The notes under the pieces: model-generated
What the model was told of the DNA's origin: nothing
Database searches by the model: none
What the model saw: the letters and a program-made list of their open reading frames with translations, nothing else
Assembly: GCA_964450355.1 (NCBI GenBank)
Contig: CAYVDH010000018.1
Location: forward strand, 1-33,050
Source of the DNA: CAYVDH01 sp964450355
GTDB taxonomy: Bacteria > Bacteroidota > Bacteroidia > NS11-12g > UBA955
Direction of reading: 5' to 3'
Length of the DNA: 33,050 nucleotides
Position numbers and translations under genes: made by a program
Shown: in pieces, positions 8,141 through 15,415 of the stretch
Layout of the letters: every line of letters begins with the position of its first letter
Position numbering within the stretch: position 1 is the first letter of the stretch

Positions 8141-9786
8141 GTTGTTATAGATTTAAAATGATTAATGTTGTCTTTTGAATTTGTTTTTATTTCGATTAAA
8201 CTGATTTTGTTATTGTTGTTAAACAAATTTAATTGTTCGTTGAATTCATTCCAATTTTCTGCTGAATGGTAATTGATTTTAAAATGTTCACAAACGTGTT
8301 TTGCATTGAATTGATGTGGAGTTGTTAAAAAATCAATTTCTTTCATTTTTTCGGGCCCATTTATTAGGTGAAAAATTTCGCCTATTTGATTGTTTAACAA
8401 AATTATTTTTAAATTGTTGGGAAGTGGATGTTGCCACCAGGCATTGATGTCATAAAAAAAAGCAACATCTCCTGTTATTAAATAATGATTTTTGGTGTTT
8501 ACACAAGCAGCTCCAACAGCGGTGCTGCTGCATCCATCAATTCCACTTGTAGCTCTATTGCCATATATTTCTGTGCCAATTGGAATGAGATTGGATAAAT
8601 AAGCAACGTACCTAACACTCATGCTGTTTGATAAATGCAAAACAGCATTATTAGGTAAAGTAAGTAGTGTTTTTTCTAACACATTCCATTCAGTGAATTG
8701 ATCTTCTTTTATTTGATTAATTTTATTGATTACAACAGTAGATAAGTGAACAAATTCATCGAAATAACTTTCATTTGAAACAGTTAAATTATTGTTTAGT
8801 TGTTTAAAAAAATCATCTAAATTTGATTTGAAAATTTCAGGATTCGAATTGAAAGGATTGGGATAATAACCGCTTTCACAAACATGCCAATGTGTGTATG
8901 AATTATCCTTCTTTAAAAATGATTTTAAGGATTTATTTAATATCATTTTTCCAGTAGTTATCAGTAAATCTGGTTTTAATGGGTCAAGGTTGTTATTTTG
9001 ATTTAAAAATAGTAGTTCCCAATTGTTGATGCTATTGTAATCTATTTTGTTACTAACAACATCATTCAGTACTATGGCTTTTTTATTTAAAACCAGATTT
9101 TTTAAACCTTCGAGTTTTGAAACATGTGAGTCTTCACCATTTACTATCAAGATTTTTTTAAATTTAGAAAAATCAATGTTATCAATGGTTTTCAAATCGG
9201 AAGGGTTAGCTTTTTTATGTACTGGTTTTAATGAGATTTCAGGGTAAATAAATTCGGTATCAGCATGAGAGTATAAAGGTTCGTTTAAATGCACATTGAT
9301 GTGAATTGGGCCTTTTAAGTCGTTGTTTAAATCATGATTTATATTGTTGTAAATGGTTTCAATATCATCGTTGTCTGAGTTTTCATTTATAGAATATGAA
9401 TTAACAACATGTGGTTGAAAAACATTATTTTGTCTAATGGTTTGTCCATCCCATTTATCAATCATGTCCGAAGGTCGGTCTGCAGTAATGATTATCAGGG
9501 GAATTTGTCGATAAAATGCTTCGGCAATGGCTGGGTAAAAATTTAAAACTGCAGTACCACTAGTGCACACAACTACTACAGGTTGTTGTAACATGATGCT
9601 CATTCCTAATGCTTTAAAAGCAGCGCTTCTTTCATCTACTTGGCTATAACATTGAATGTGTTTAAAACGAGAGAAAGCCATAACCAATGGCGCGTTCCTA
9701 CTGCCCGAACATAGAATGCAATGTCTTACATTCATTTGATACAAAGCTGAAATTAGAATGTTTATATGGTTAAATGGAGCACTCAA
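8137..9786 (-). CDS. menD: 2-succinyl-5-enolpyruvyl-6-hydroxy-3-cyclohexene-1-carboxylate synthase
   Basis: MenD is a thiamine-diphosphate enzyme that joins 2-oxoglutarate to isochorismate, the first committed step of menaquinone synthesis. Features are CSGSRNAPLVMAFSRF near the N-terminus, the catalytic Glu in QVDERSAAFKALG, TSGTAVLNFYPAIAEA, and the ThDP-binding half: NRATSGIDGCSSTAVG, then TGDVAFFYDINAWW and LNNQIGEIF. The frame is open to a TTG at 9855, but that would overlap the divergent gene. I place the start at the TTG at 9786 because the resulting MSAPFNHINILISALYQ aligns with the known MenD N-terminus (E. coli MSVSAFNRRW...). A TAATTTCG box on the minus strand lies just upstream. 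The resulting length is about 549 aa, normal for the family. Confidence 0.93.
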   Translation of the reverse strand: MSAPFNHINILISALYQMNVRHCILCSGSRNAPLVMAFSRFKHIQCYSQVDERSAAFKALGMSIMLQQPVVVVCTSGTAVLNFYPAIAEAFYRQIPLIIITADRPSDMIDKWDGQTIRQNNVFQPHVVNSYSINENSDNDDIETIYNNINHDLNNDLKGPIHINVHLNEPLYSHADTEFIYPEISLKPVHKKANPSDLKTIDNIDFSKFKKILIVNGEDSHVSKLEGLKNLVLNKKAIVLNDVVSNKIDYNSINNWELLFLNQNNNLDPLKPDLLITTGKMILNKSLKSFLKKDNSYTHWHVCESGYYPNPFNSNPEIFKSNLDDFFKQLNNNLTVSNESYFDEFVHLSTVVINKINQIKEDQFTEWNVLEKTLLTLPNNAVLHLSNSMSVRYVAYLSNLIPIGTEIYGNRATSGIDGCSSTAVGAACVNTKNHYLITGDVAFFYDINAWWQHPLPNNLKIILLNNQIGEIFHLINGPEKMKEIDFLTTPHQFNAKHVCEHFKINYHSAENWNEFNEQLNLFNNNNKISLIEIKTNSKDNINHFKSITT

Positions 9787-9846
9787 AAGATTAGCCTGCG
9801 AAATTAGGGATTTTTTCTGACGTAAATAAAGTTGTTTATTTGCAGC

Positions 9847-10614
9847 ATGGTTCAAGTTGAAATTAAAAATAGAGTTGCCTATTTAACCTTAAATAGACCT
9901 GAAAAACGCAATTCTTTGAATGATGAAATGGCACAAGCGATACATCAATCATTGATTGAACTAAAAACAAATTTTGAATGCAAGGTGCTTGTTGTTAAAG
10001 GCAATGGTGAATCTTTTTGTGCAGGTGCAGATTTGTCGTATTTGCAAAAATTACAAAACAATAGTTTTGAAGAAAATTTAGCAGATTCTAAGGCATTAAA
10101 AAACATGTTTTTGGAATTGTACACATTTCCTAAAATCAGTATAGCACAAGTACATGGAGCAGCACTTGCCGGAGGATGCGGCTTAGCTACTCTATGTGAT
10201 TTTGTATATTCAACTCCAGGTGCCCAATTCGGATATACTGAAGTTAAAATTGGCTTTATCCCTGCCATTGTTTCTGCATTTTTGATGTCTAAAATAGGTG
10301 AAAATTTGTCGAACGAGTTGTTATTGACAGGTAAATTAGTAGATGCAGACACGGCATTAAGTTACAGACTCATTAATGGGATAATAAATGAAAATGAGAT
10401 GAATGAAAAGATTGCTGAAATGGCAGAAAAATGGACACAAACTGTATCTTCAAATTCAATCATGATGACTAAGAAATTATTGTATCAATTTAAAGAGAAA
10501 ACTTTGATTGAAAATTTAGAATTAGCTTGTCAGTTTAATGCAGAAACAAGAGCATCTGATGATTGTAAAAAAGGGATATCAGCATTTTTAAACAAAGAAA
10601 AAATAGTTTGGTGA
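9847..10614 (+). CDS. Enoyl-CoA hydratase/isomerase family protein (methylglutaconyl-CoA hydratase-like)
   Basis: This crotonase-fold acyl-CoA enzyme (255 aa) is probably in fatty-acid or branched-chain amino-acid breakdown. Family marks are LTLNRPEKRNSLNDEM, the oxyanion-hole segments ESFCAGADLSYL and VHGAALAGGCGLATLCDF, and FGYTEVKIGFIPA. Of the two catalytic glutamates of rat crotonase, the second is present (E132). The first position, 20 residues earlier, is glycine (G112 in GGCGLA), so the chemistry may be isomerase-like or use one Glu. The frame opens at a TTG at 9832, but the ATG at 9847 gives the proper MVQVEIKNRVAYL start and avoids menD overlap; a TTTATTTG promoter-like box sits just before it. 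It is followed directly by tatD. Confidence 0.85.
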   Translation: MVQVEIKNRVAYLTLNRPEKRNSLNDEMAQAIHQSLIELKTNFECKVLVVKGNGESFCAGADLSYLQKLQNNSFEENLADSKALKNMFLELYTFPKISIAQVHGAALAGGCGLATLCDFVYSTPGAQFGYTEVKIGFIPAIVSAFLMSKIGENLSNELLLTGKLVDADTALSYRLINGIINENEMNEKIAEMAEKWTQTVSSNSIMMTKKLLYQFKEKTLIENLELACQFNAETRASDDCKKGISAFLNKEKIVW

Positions 10615-10615
10615 T

Positions 10616-11386
10616 ATGAAAAAAACAATGATAGATACTCATGCACATTTGTATTCAGAAGAATTTGAAGGCAAATACAACGAGCTGTTTTTAAGAATTG
10701 AAAAAGGCAATGTTTCTAAAGTTTTACTTCCTAATATTGATAGCAGCACCATTAAGGAGCTCAATTATTTATTGACTAATTTTCCTCAATGCATAGGCAT
10801 GATGGGTTTACATCCCTGCTCGGTGAAAGAAAATTACATTGAGGAACTTAATACTATAAAAGCGGAGTTATACAGCAACAAAAAATACAAAGCTGTAGGT
10901 GAAATTGGAATTGATTTGTATTGGGATAAATCAACACAAGAAATTCAAATAAAAGCATTTGAAGAGCAATGCTCTTGGGCAAATGAACTAGAATTGCCCA
11001 TAGCAATTCATACAAGACAAGCTACATATGAAACATTAAGAATTTTAAAATCAATGAAGAAAATACCTGAAGGAGTTTTTCATTGTTTTAGCGGTTCAAT
11101 AGAAGAGGGTCATGAAATAATGAAACTTGGATTTTATTTAGGAATTGGTGGAGTAGTGACATTTAAAAATTCAACATTGCCTGAAGTTTTAAAACAAATT
11201 CCATTAGATAAAATTGTATTAGAAACAGACTCTCCTTATTTAAGTCCAGTACCATTTAGGGGCAAAAGGAATGAAAGTTCGTATTTGGAGTATGTTGTAG
11301 AAAAATTAGCATTTATTTATGGATGTACAGTGACCGAAGTAATTGAAAAAACAACAGAAAATGCAATTAAATTATTTAAACTTTAA
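10616..11386 (+). CDS. TatD family metal-dependent hydrolase (DNase)
   Basis: The 256-aa TIM-barrel amidohydrolase-superfamily enzyme is expected to act as a metal-dependent 3'-5' nuclease on DNA or RNA. All metal ligands of the family are visible: H9 and H11 in MIDTHAHLY, E96 in VGEIGIDLYW, H132 in IAIHTRQA, H156 in FHCFSGS, and D205 in ETDSPYLSPVPFRG. Length and C-terminal RNESSYLEYVVEKLA are standard. The gene starts one base after the hydratase stop, so they form an operon. MKKTMIDTHAH could also start at the second Met (10628). The family is in nearly all bacteria and its position here says little about its role. It is followed by the tRNA-Ser unit. Confidence 0.93.
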   Translation: MKKTMIDTHAHLYSEEFEGKYNELFLRIEKGNVSKVLLPNIDSSTIKELNYLLTNFPQCIGMMGLHPCSVKENYIEELNTIKAELYSNKKYKAVGEIGIDLYWDKSTQEIQIKAFEEQCSWANELELPIAIHTRQATYETLRILKSMKKIPEGVFHCFSGSIEEGHEIMKLGFYLGIGGVVTFKNSTLPEVLKQIPLDKIVLETDSPYLSPVPFRGKRNESSYLEYVVEKLAFIYGCTVTEVIEKTTENAIKLFKL

Positions 11387-11396
11387 CAGAAACCAT

Positions 11397-11404
11397 TATT
11401 TTTG
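11397..11404 (+). promoter_or_regulatory. Putative -7 promoter box of tRNA-Ser
   Basis: TATTTTTG matches TAnnTTTG exactly and ends 12 bases before the first base of the mature tRNA, the distance expected for a tRNA promoter with a short leader. It lies just downstream of the tatD stop. A weak TATTTA stretch sits at the -33 spacing. Confidence 0.55.
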
Positions 11405-11416
11405 CATCATAAACTA

Positions 11417-11501
11417 GGAAAGTTGTCCGAGTGGTTTAAGGAGCACGCTTGGAAAGCGTGTATATCGCAAGGTATCGAGGGTTCGAATCCCTCACTTTCC
11501 G
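11417..11501 (+). tRNA. tRNA-Ser (anticodon GGA)
   Basis: This is a class II tRNA of 85 nt with a long variable arm. The acceptor stem GGAAAGT pairs with ACTTTCC, and G is the discriminator base. The anticodon stem CACGC/GCGTG encloses the loop TTGGAAA, giving anticodon GGA, which reads UCC and UCU serine codons. The T arm is GAGGG-TTCGAAT-CCCTC. The variable arm lies between GCGTG and GAGGG. The 3' CCA is not encoded (CAA follows), as is common in Bacteroidota, so a CCA-adding enzyme is needed. A TAnnTTTG box lies 12 bases upstream and a perfect hairpin follows, so the gene is its own transcription unit. Confidence 0.97.
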
Positions 11502-11502
11502 C

Positions 11503-11542
11503 AAAGCTAAAAGAAATGAATTTATTCATTTCTTTTAGCTTT
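11503..11542 (+). terminator. Intrinsic terminator after tRNA-Ser
   Basis: A perfect 18-bp inverted repeat (AAAGCTAAAAGAAATGAA and its exact complement) around a 4-base loop TTTA begins one base after the tRNA. The right arm is T-rich and ends TTT, but there is no long T tract after it. Because the arms are A-rich and T-rich, it could work in both directions, separating the tRNA unit from the LD-carboxypeptidase gene. Confidence 0.8.
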
Positions 11543-11560
11543 GATTCTAAAATTTCTATT

Positions 11561-11568
11561 TATTTTTG
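11561..11568 (+). promoter_or_regulatory. Putative -7 promoter box for the LD-carboxypeptidase operon
   Basis: TATTTTTG matches TAnnTTTG exactly, just after the tRNA terminator. It overlaps the earlier TTG (11566) that could be mistaken for the start codon. This supports translation from the next in-frame TTG at 11584, 15 bases downstream. Confidence 0.45.
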
Positions 11569-11583
11569 AATTTTAATATTGAA

Positions 11584-12504
11584 TTGAAAACAATTATCCC
11601 ACCATATCTAACTAAAGGAGATACCATCGCCATTGCAGCTACTGCAAGATCTATTTCAGAAACGCAATTAAACAATGCCATACAAGTTTTAGAATTGCAT
11701 GGTTTTAATGTGTACATACACCCTGATTTATATCATGTACATCATCAGTTTGCAGGAACAGATATACACAGAGCAAAAGTATTTAATGATTTGATAAAAA
11801 ATAAAGATGTCAAAGCTATCTGGGTTGCAAGAGGAGGTTATGGCACTGCAAGGATGGTAGATTTAATTGATTTTAATTCATTGAAAAATAATCCCAAATG
11901 GATAGCTGGTTTTAGTGATGTCACGGTGTTATTAAATCATGTATATGCTAATTGCAACATGGCTACAATGCACAGCACTATGCCTATATTCATGCACGAT
12001 AAAGTAGAAAATGATTTACAACAAGCCAAAGAAGCAGTCATTAGTTTATTAAATTCATTGCAAGGACATCACCACACTCATGATTTTACTGCAAATGAGA
12101 AATACAACGACTCGCCTTTTAATGGAGAAATTATAGGGGGTAATTTGTCAGTGCTTGTTAGCATCATCAATTCGGATTCTGATTGCAACTGGGACAATAA
12201 AATTTTGTTAATTGAGGATTTAGATGAATACTTTTATCATGTTGATAGAATGTTGTTGATGTTAAAAAGAGCTGATAAACTTAAAAACCTTAAAGGATTG
12301 TTAGTAGGTAGTTTTATACAGATGAAAGACCATCAAATACCATTTGGCTACAATGTGAAAGAAATGATATTACAACATTGTTTAGAGTACAATTATCCAA
12401 TAATATTCGATGTAGACGCAGGACATCATTTACATAATTTGTGCATTCCTTTTGGGATAAGTGTAAAATATTACAATGGAATTCTTACTTTTGCTAACTC
12501 ATGA
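11584..12504 (+). CDS. LD-carboxypeptidase (peptidase family S66, muramoyltetrapeptide carboxypeptidase)
   Basis: The enzyme cleaves the terminal D-Ala from cytoplasmic murein tetrapeptides in peptidoglycan recycling (LdcA family). The catalytic triad can be placed: Ser111 in AGFSDVTVLL, Glu211 in IEDLDEYFYH, and His281 or His282 in DAGHHLHNL. The spacing closely matches the Pseudomonas enzyme (115/217/285). GGYGTARMVDLIDF is the family's conserved N-terminal turn. The protein is 306 aa from the TTG at 11584, which yields the typical MKTIIPPYLTKGDTIAI start; a TTG at 11566 adds six residues but lies inside the promoter box. The stop overlaps the GtrA start by ATGA, and the pair probably forms one operon. 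Confidence 0.9.
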   Translation: MKTIIPPYLTKGDTIAIAATARSISETQLNNAIQVLELHGFNVYIHPDLYHVHHQFAGTDIHRAKVFNDLIKNKDVKAIWVARGGYGTARMVDLIDFNSLKNNPKWIAGFSDVTVLLNHVYANCNMATMHSTMPIFMHDKVENDLQQAKEAVISLLNSLQGHHHTHDFTANEKYNDSPFNGEIIGGNLSVLVSIINSDSDCNWDNKILLIEDLDEYFYHVDRMLLMLKRADKLKNLKGLLVGSFIQMKDHQIPFGYNVKEMILQHCLEYNYPIIFDVDAGHHLHNLCIPFGISVKYYNGILTFANS

Positions 12505-12992
12505 AATTAGTCATTAAGCAAATTTCCAAATTTTTCATCATAGGAGTCTCAGCTGTGATGGTAGATTTTATTGTTTATTATGCTTCTACTGAGTTTTTTA
12601 AGCTTAATAATGATGTTGGTAAATCCATTGGGTTTTTAATAGGTTCGTTTTATACTTATTATTTAAATAAAAGATGGACTTGGAGGCACACTGAAAAAAG
12701 CAACAAAGGCATGGTCGCCCGATTTGGGGTCATTTATGGATTGTCATTTATTGGCAATGTTCTTATTAACAAATGGTCATTGCAACTGATACCTGATTAC
12801 CTTTTAAGTATCAATTTAAATGCTATAGGCAAAGAGCCAAGTAATTTATTTTCATTTCAAGCGGATAAACTTTTGGCGTTCTTTTTTGCCACTTTGTTTA
12901 GTGCAGTCTTTAATTTTCTAGGACAAAAATTTTGGGTTTTCAAAAACGTAAAAGTAGATGAACTAGATGAGACTAGTATTGAGGTCTTGTAA
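12501..12992 (+). CDS. GtrA family membrane protein
   Basis: The 163-aa inner-membrane protein is of the GtrA/DPMS family, which is thought to help move or organise polyprenyl-phosphate-linked sugars for surface glycosylation. Four hydrophobic segments are visible: about residues 8-28 (FFIIGVSAVMVDFIVYY), 38-56 (GFLIGSFYTYYLNKRWTW), 68-88 (FGVIYGLSFIGNVLINKW) and 126-148 (LLAFFFATLFSAVFNFLGQK). The N-K-R-W-T-W and FWVF motifs of the family are present. There is a longer loop than usual between the third and fourth helices (residues ~95-122). It overlaps the LD-carboxypeptidase stop by 4 bases and overlaps the convergent minus-strand gene by 20 bases. Its partner glycosyltransferase is not adjacent. 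Confidence 0.87.
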   Translation: MKLVIKQISKFFIIGVSAVMVDFIVYYASTEFFKLNNDVGKSIGFLIGSFYTYYLNKRWTWRHTEKSNKGMVARFGVIYGLSFIGNVLINKWSLQLIPDYLLSINLNAIGKEPSNLFSFQADKLLAFFFATLFSAVFNFLGQKFWVFKNVKVDELDETSIEVL

Positions 12993-13401
12993 ATATTTCA
13001 GAATAAATAATTGCTTTTCTCAAGTCTATTTGTTCTATATCAATTAGTTTTTCAGTGTGAATAACTTCATCATAAGAATGGTCAATTTTTCTATCGTTTT
13101 CAGTTAAATGAGGTTCTTCAACTATTGGATTATTTGCAATTGTACTTCTATAAATTGATTTTTTTTCTTTAGATTTAGGTTTTTCAACAATAGGAGCTGC
13201 TTGAGTAACTTCAACGTTGTTCTCCTTACCTTCTAATGTTCTCATTAATCTTTTGAAAATTTCATCAGAAGTGTTGCTATCTATTGGTTTTCTGTTAATT
13301 TGTTTTTCTTTTTCACGCTTAGATTCTTTAGAGTATGTTTTAAAAAAATAATAAGCTATCCCTATTACTATATAAAATATTATTTTACCTTCGCCAAGCA
13401 T
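12973..13401 (-). CDS. Small single-pass membrane protein, conserved Bacteroidota hypothetical
   Basis: I do not recognise a functional family for this 142-aa protein. It has one N-terminal transmembrane helix (about residues 5-20, KIIFYIVIGIAYYFF) and a basic stretch KESKREKEKQ, which places the rest in the cytoplasm. A charged, probably disordered middle follows. It ends with the short motif DLRKAIIYSEIFTRPQY, which I recall as a conserved tail of small proteins in this phylum (memory, not searched). Start support is strong: on the minus strand TTTG/TTG, 20 bases, then TAAGTTTG lies right before the ATG, so its mRNA is nearly leaderless. It is divergent from folK with only 24 bases between and convergent with gtrA. 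Confidence 0.72.
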   Translation of the reverse strand: MLGEGKIIFYIVIGIAYYFFKTYSKESKREKEKQINRKPIDSNTSDEIFKRLMRTLEGKENNVEVTQAAPIVEKPKSKEKKSIYRSTIANNPIVEEPHLTENDRKIDHSYDEVIHTEKLIDIEQIDLRKAIIYSEIFTRPQY

Positions 13402-13405
13402 ATCA

Positions 13406-13436
13406 CAAACTTAAGAGTTTAATTTTTGAAAAACAA
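13406..13436 (-). promoter_or_regulatory. Promoter of the 142-aa membrane protein gene (TTG-N20-TAAGTTTG)
   Basis: On the minus strand the -7 box TAAGTTTG (complement of 13406-13413) matches TAnnTTTG exactly. A TTG (complement of 13434-13436) lies 20 bases upstream, the spacing known for the Bacteroidota housekeeping sigma factor. The ATG begins only 4 bases after the box, so transcripts would be leaderless or nearly so. The promoter overlaps the 5' end of folK. Confidence 0.55.
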
Positions 13437-13917
13437 AAAATATATATTGTTGCTAGGTTCTAATCTTGGAAATTCAGAAAATCAGATTAAAGAGGCTATA
13501 CGTGGCATAACAAATACATCTGGAAATGTAATTTATCAATCTAGTTTATATCAAACTGAATCATGGGGACCAGTCAAACAAAATGATTTCTTGAATCAAA
13601 TGGTTGTTGTTGAGTCCATTTATCCTCCAGTTTTATTGATGAAAAAGATATTAAATTTAGAATTGAAATTAGGAAGAAAAAGAAAAGAAAAATATGGCCC
13701 TAGAACCATCGATATTGATATTTTATTCAATGAAAATAATGTGGTAAATCATCCTTACTTAACATTGCCTCATCCCGAAATAAGCAAACGCAAATTTGTT
13801 TTGTTGCCATTGTTTGCATTTAATTCAAAATTAAAGCACCCAATTTTAAATAAATCCATCAAACAATTGTTGCAAGAATGTGAAGACACACTAATTGTAA
13901 AACTATGGAAGAGATGA
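13426..13917 (+). CDS. folK: 2-amino-4-hydroxy-6-hydroxymethyldihydropteridine diphosphokinase
   Basis: FolK transfers pyrophosphate from ATP to 6-hydroxymethyl-dihydropterin in folate synthesis. At 163 aa it is of standard length. Motifs are LLLGSNLGNSENQIKEAI at the N-terminus, SSLYQTESWGPVKQNDFLN (pterin and loop contacts), and ELKLGRKRKEKYGPRTIDID. The last contains the Mg-binding D-x-D and catalytic-loop arginines; LPHPEISKRKFVLLPL follows. The only start giving a full N-terminus is TTG at 13426. This sits at the end of a TTTAATTTTTG stretch, with no room for a ribosome-binding site before the divergent gene. Its promoter is therefore unclear: leaderless, or starting within the neighbour. 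It overlaps the WbqC gene start. Confidence 0.93.
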   Translation: MKNKKYILLLGSNLGNSENQIKEAIRGITNTSGNVIYQSSLYQTESWGPVKQNDFLNQMVVVESIYPPVLLMKKILNLELKLGRKRKEKYGPRTIDIDILFNENNVVNHPYLTLPHPEISKRKFVLLPLFAFNSKLKHPILNKSIKQLLQECEDTLIVKLWKR

Positions 13918-14498
13918 AATTACCCTTATTTTGTTTACCTAATTTAAATTGGATGAGTTCAATGTTTCAAATTCAACTTCTTCATTTATGCAACGAAACT
14001 TCTTTTCCAAAACAAACTTACAGAAACAGAGTTGAAATAAATACTGCTAATGGAACATTGTTGTTGACTATTCCTATAGATGGTAGCACTAAACACGAAG
14101 AATATAAAAAGGTAAAAATTCAAAATGATAATGTTTGGAAAAAACAATGGATAAAATCCTTACGCAGTGCTTATAACAACAGTCCTTATTACGAGTATTA
14201 TGGATATAAATTAGAAGATATAATCAACAATTCTGAATTGTATTTATGGAATAAAAACATCCAATTACTTCACTTTGTATTTCAATCTTTGAACTTGGAT
14301 GTTCATTTGTCAGATTATAATTCATATTTCACAGATGAAGAATTTAATATAAAAAAGCATTATTGTTATTATCAAACACATCAAAATGAAGTATTTTCTA
14401 CAGTTTCTGTCATTGATTTAATATTCAACGAAGGTCCAGATGCATATAAGACATTGTATAATCATAATAAAATAGAACATGAACCACTTAAGAAATAG
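13914..14498 (+). CDS. WbqC family protein
   Basis: The ~194-aa protein belongs to the WbqC-like family (PF08889 type), found in O-antigen and surface glycan clusters and widespread in Bacteroidota. Its biochemical role is not established; an enzyme role in sugar-amine modification has been suggested for relatives. Family-like features are PNLNWMSSMFQIQL near the N-terminus, the NRVEINTANGTLLLTIPI strand pair, and KWIKSLRSAYNNSPYYEYY-like segments (here KKQWIKSLRSAYNNSPYYEY). I use the ATG at 13914, which overlaps the folK stop in an ATGA; an ATG at 13905 would add only MEE. It overlaps the next membrane-protein gene by 20 bases. Confidence 0.82.
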   Translation: MKLPLFCLPNLNWMSSMFQIQLLHLCNETSFPKQTYRNRVEINTANGTLLLTIPIDGSTKHEEYKKVKIQNDNVWKKQWIKSLRSAYNNSPYYEYYGYKLEDIINNSELYLWNKNIQLLHFVFQSLNLDVHLSDYNSYFTDEEFNIKKHYCYYQTHQNEVFSTVSVIDLIFNEGPDAYKTLYNHNKIEHEPLKK

Positions 14499-15150
14499 TT
14501 TTTTAACAACAATTTTAACCAATTTGATGGCAATAGTTGGTTATTGGTATTTTAACTGGCCTTTGATATCAATTGTTTATTTGTATTGGGTCGAAGGTGT
14601 TATAGGTGTGTTTTTTAATGGGTATAAAATGCTAATGGCTAAAGGTGAAGATCAATTGCAGGAGCAAAACAAATCATCTAATTTTAAATGGTTGTTGGTT
14701 TTTAAACTATCGTTGATAAAATTAGCTGTGTATTTATTTTATTGGGTCTTTATTTTGGTATTTGTTGGGTTAAAAAATGATGCTGAAAATGGCGTCAACA
14801 ATCTAATGATTATATTTTTTAGAAATAAAGAGTTTAATGTACTAGTTTTAGCTTTCATTATTCATCAATGTGTAGATGTGTTTTTTAATTTTTATTACAA
14901 TGGTGAATACAAAAGGAAAAGCATGAATTTTTTCAATTCGATTTTTGATGCAAGAATCATTGTCATTCATGTAGTGATAGTTCTTGGAGTTTTTGCAAGT
15001 GAATTTTTATCAAAATATAAGAACATCAATGGGAAGTTGCCAGGATTGGCTTTTGTGGTTATTTTAGTGATTTTAAAATTGATTGCCGAAATTTTCAGAT
15101 ACAAAAATTTAAAAAATGAAAGCGCTGGAAATGGAAACGTATATATATGA
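14479..15150 (+). CDS. DUF6498-like integral membrane protein
   Basis: The 223-aa polytopic inner-membrane protein has about six hydrophobic segments, including TILTNLMAIVGYWYFN, ISIVYLYWVEGVIGVFF, LAVYLFYWVFILVFVGL, VLVLAFIIHQCVDVFF, IIVIHVVIVLGVFASEF and GLAFVVILVILKLIAEI. The YWVEGVIGVFFNGYKM segment resembles the motif of DUF6498 proteins. No function is known for that family. It overlaps the WbqC gene by 20 bases, so it is the last gene of the folK-wbqC operon. The following 94 bases (15151-15244) hold long T runs and no gene; a promoter for the FecR operon is expected there, but no exact TAnnTTTG box is present. Confidence 0.65.
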   Translation: MNHLRNSFLTTILTNLMAIVGYWYFNWPLISIVYLYWVEGVIGVFFNGYKMLMAKGEDQLQEQNKSSNFKWLLVFKLSLIKLAVYLFYWVFILVFVGLKNDAENGVNNLMIIFFRNKEFNVLVLAFIIHQCVDVFFNFYYNGEYKRKSMNFFNSIFDARIIVIHVVIVLGVFASEFLSKYKNINGKLPGLAFVVILVILKLIAEIFRYKNLKNESAGNGNVYI

Positions 15151-15244
15151 TTTTCAACAAAATGTATTTTTTTTATTTTTTTTTTAGGGGCTAGGTTGTT
15201 TTTGATTGTATTGGTAGTGATTATACTATTTAAATAACATCAAC

Positions 15245-15415
15245 ATGAAAGAACAAATGTCTGCTAATCTTTTTACAAAATACATATCTGGTTTATGTTC
15301 TCCAGAAGAAGAGTTGTATTTAAAAGATTGGTTAAAAAACAACCCTGGAAATCAACTTTTTTTGGGGTTTGTACAACAAAACGTAACCATTAACAAAAGG
15401 TTGGTAAAAGTATAA
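15245..15415 (+). CDS. Short FecR-head-like ORF (56 aa), coupled to fecR
   Basis: A 56-aa ORF, starting MKEQMSANLF, ends in a TAATG that shares its A with the FecR start, so ribosomes can pass directly. Its core FTKYISGLCSPEEELYLKDW followed by LKNNPGNQLF resembles the N-terminal helix bundle of Bacteroidota FecR anti-sigma factors (a short helix, then S-G-x-x-S/T-P-E-E, then a helix ending W-L-x-x-N-P). In those proteins the segment is part of the FecR polypeptide and binds the ECF sigma factor. Here it is separate, in frame 2 where FecR is in frame 1. It may be a genuine split anti-sigma, a truncated duplicate, or a frameshift remnant. Confidence 0.55.
   Translation: MKEQMSANLFTKYISGLCSPEEELYLKDWLKNNPGNQLFLGFVQQNVTINKRLVKV

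Noticed and set aside
9832..9846. N-terminal extension of the hydratase to the TTG at 9832
   Set aside because: It adds MFICS before the normal MVQVEIKN start and overlaps the promoter-like TTTATTTG box.
9787..9855. N-terminal extension of menD to the TTG at 9855
   Set aside because: It overlaps the divergent hydratase gene, and the start at 9786 already matches the known MenD N-terminus.
9945..10352. Open reading frame of 135 codons on the minus strand inside the hydratase gene
   Set aside because: It is a shadow of the plus-strand gene, is rich in Pro and Ser as expected for antisense frames, has no promoter and matches no family.
15151..15190. Long T runs after the DUF6498 gene as a terminator
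   Set aside because: The T runs have no stable hairpin before them, so an intrinsic terminator cannot be supported.
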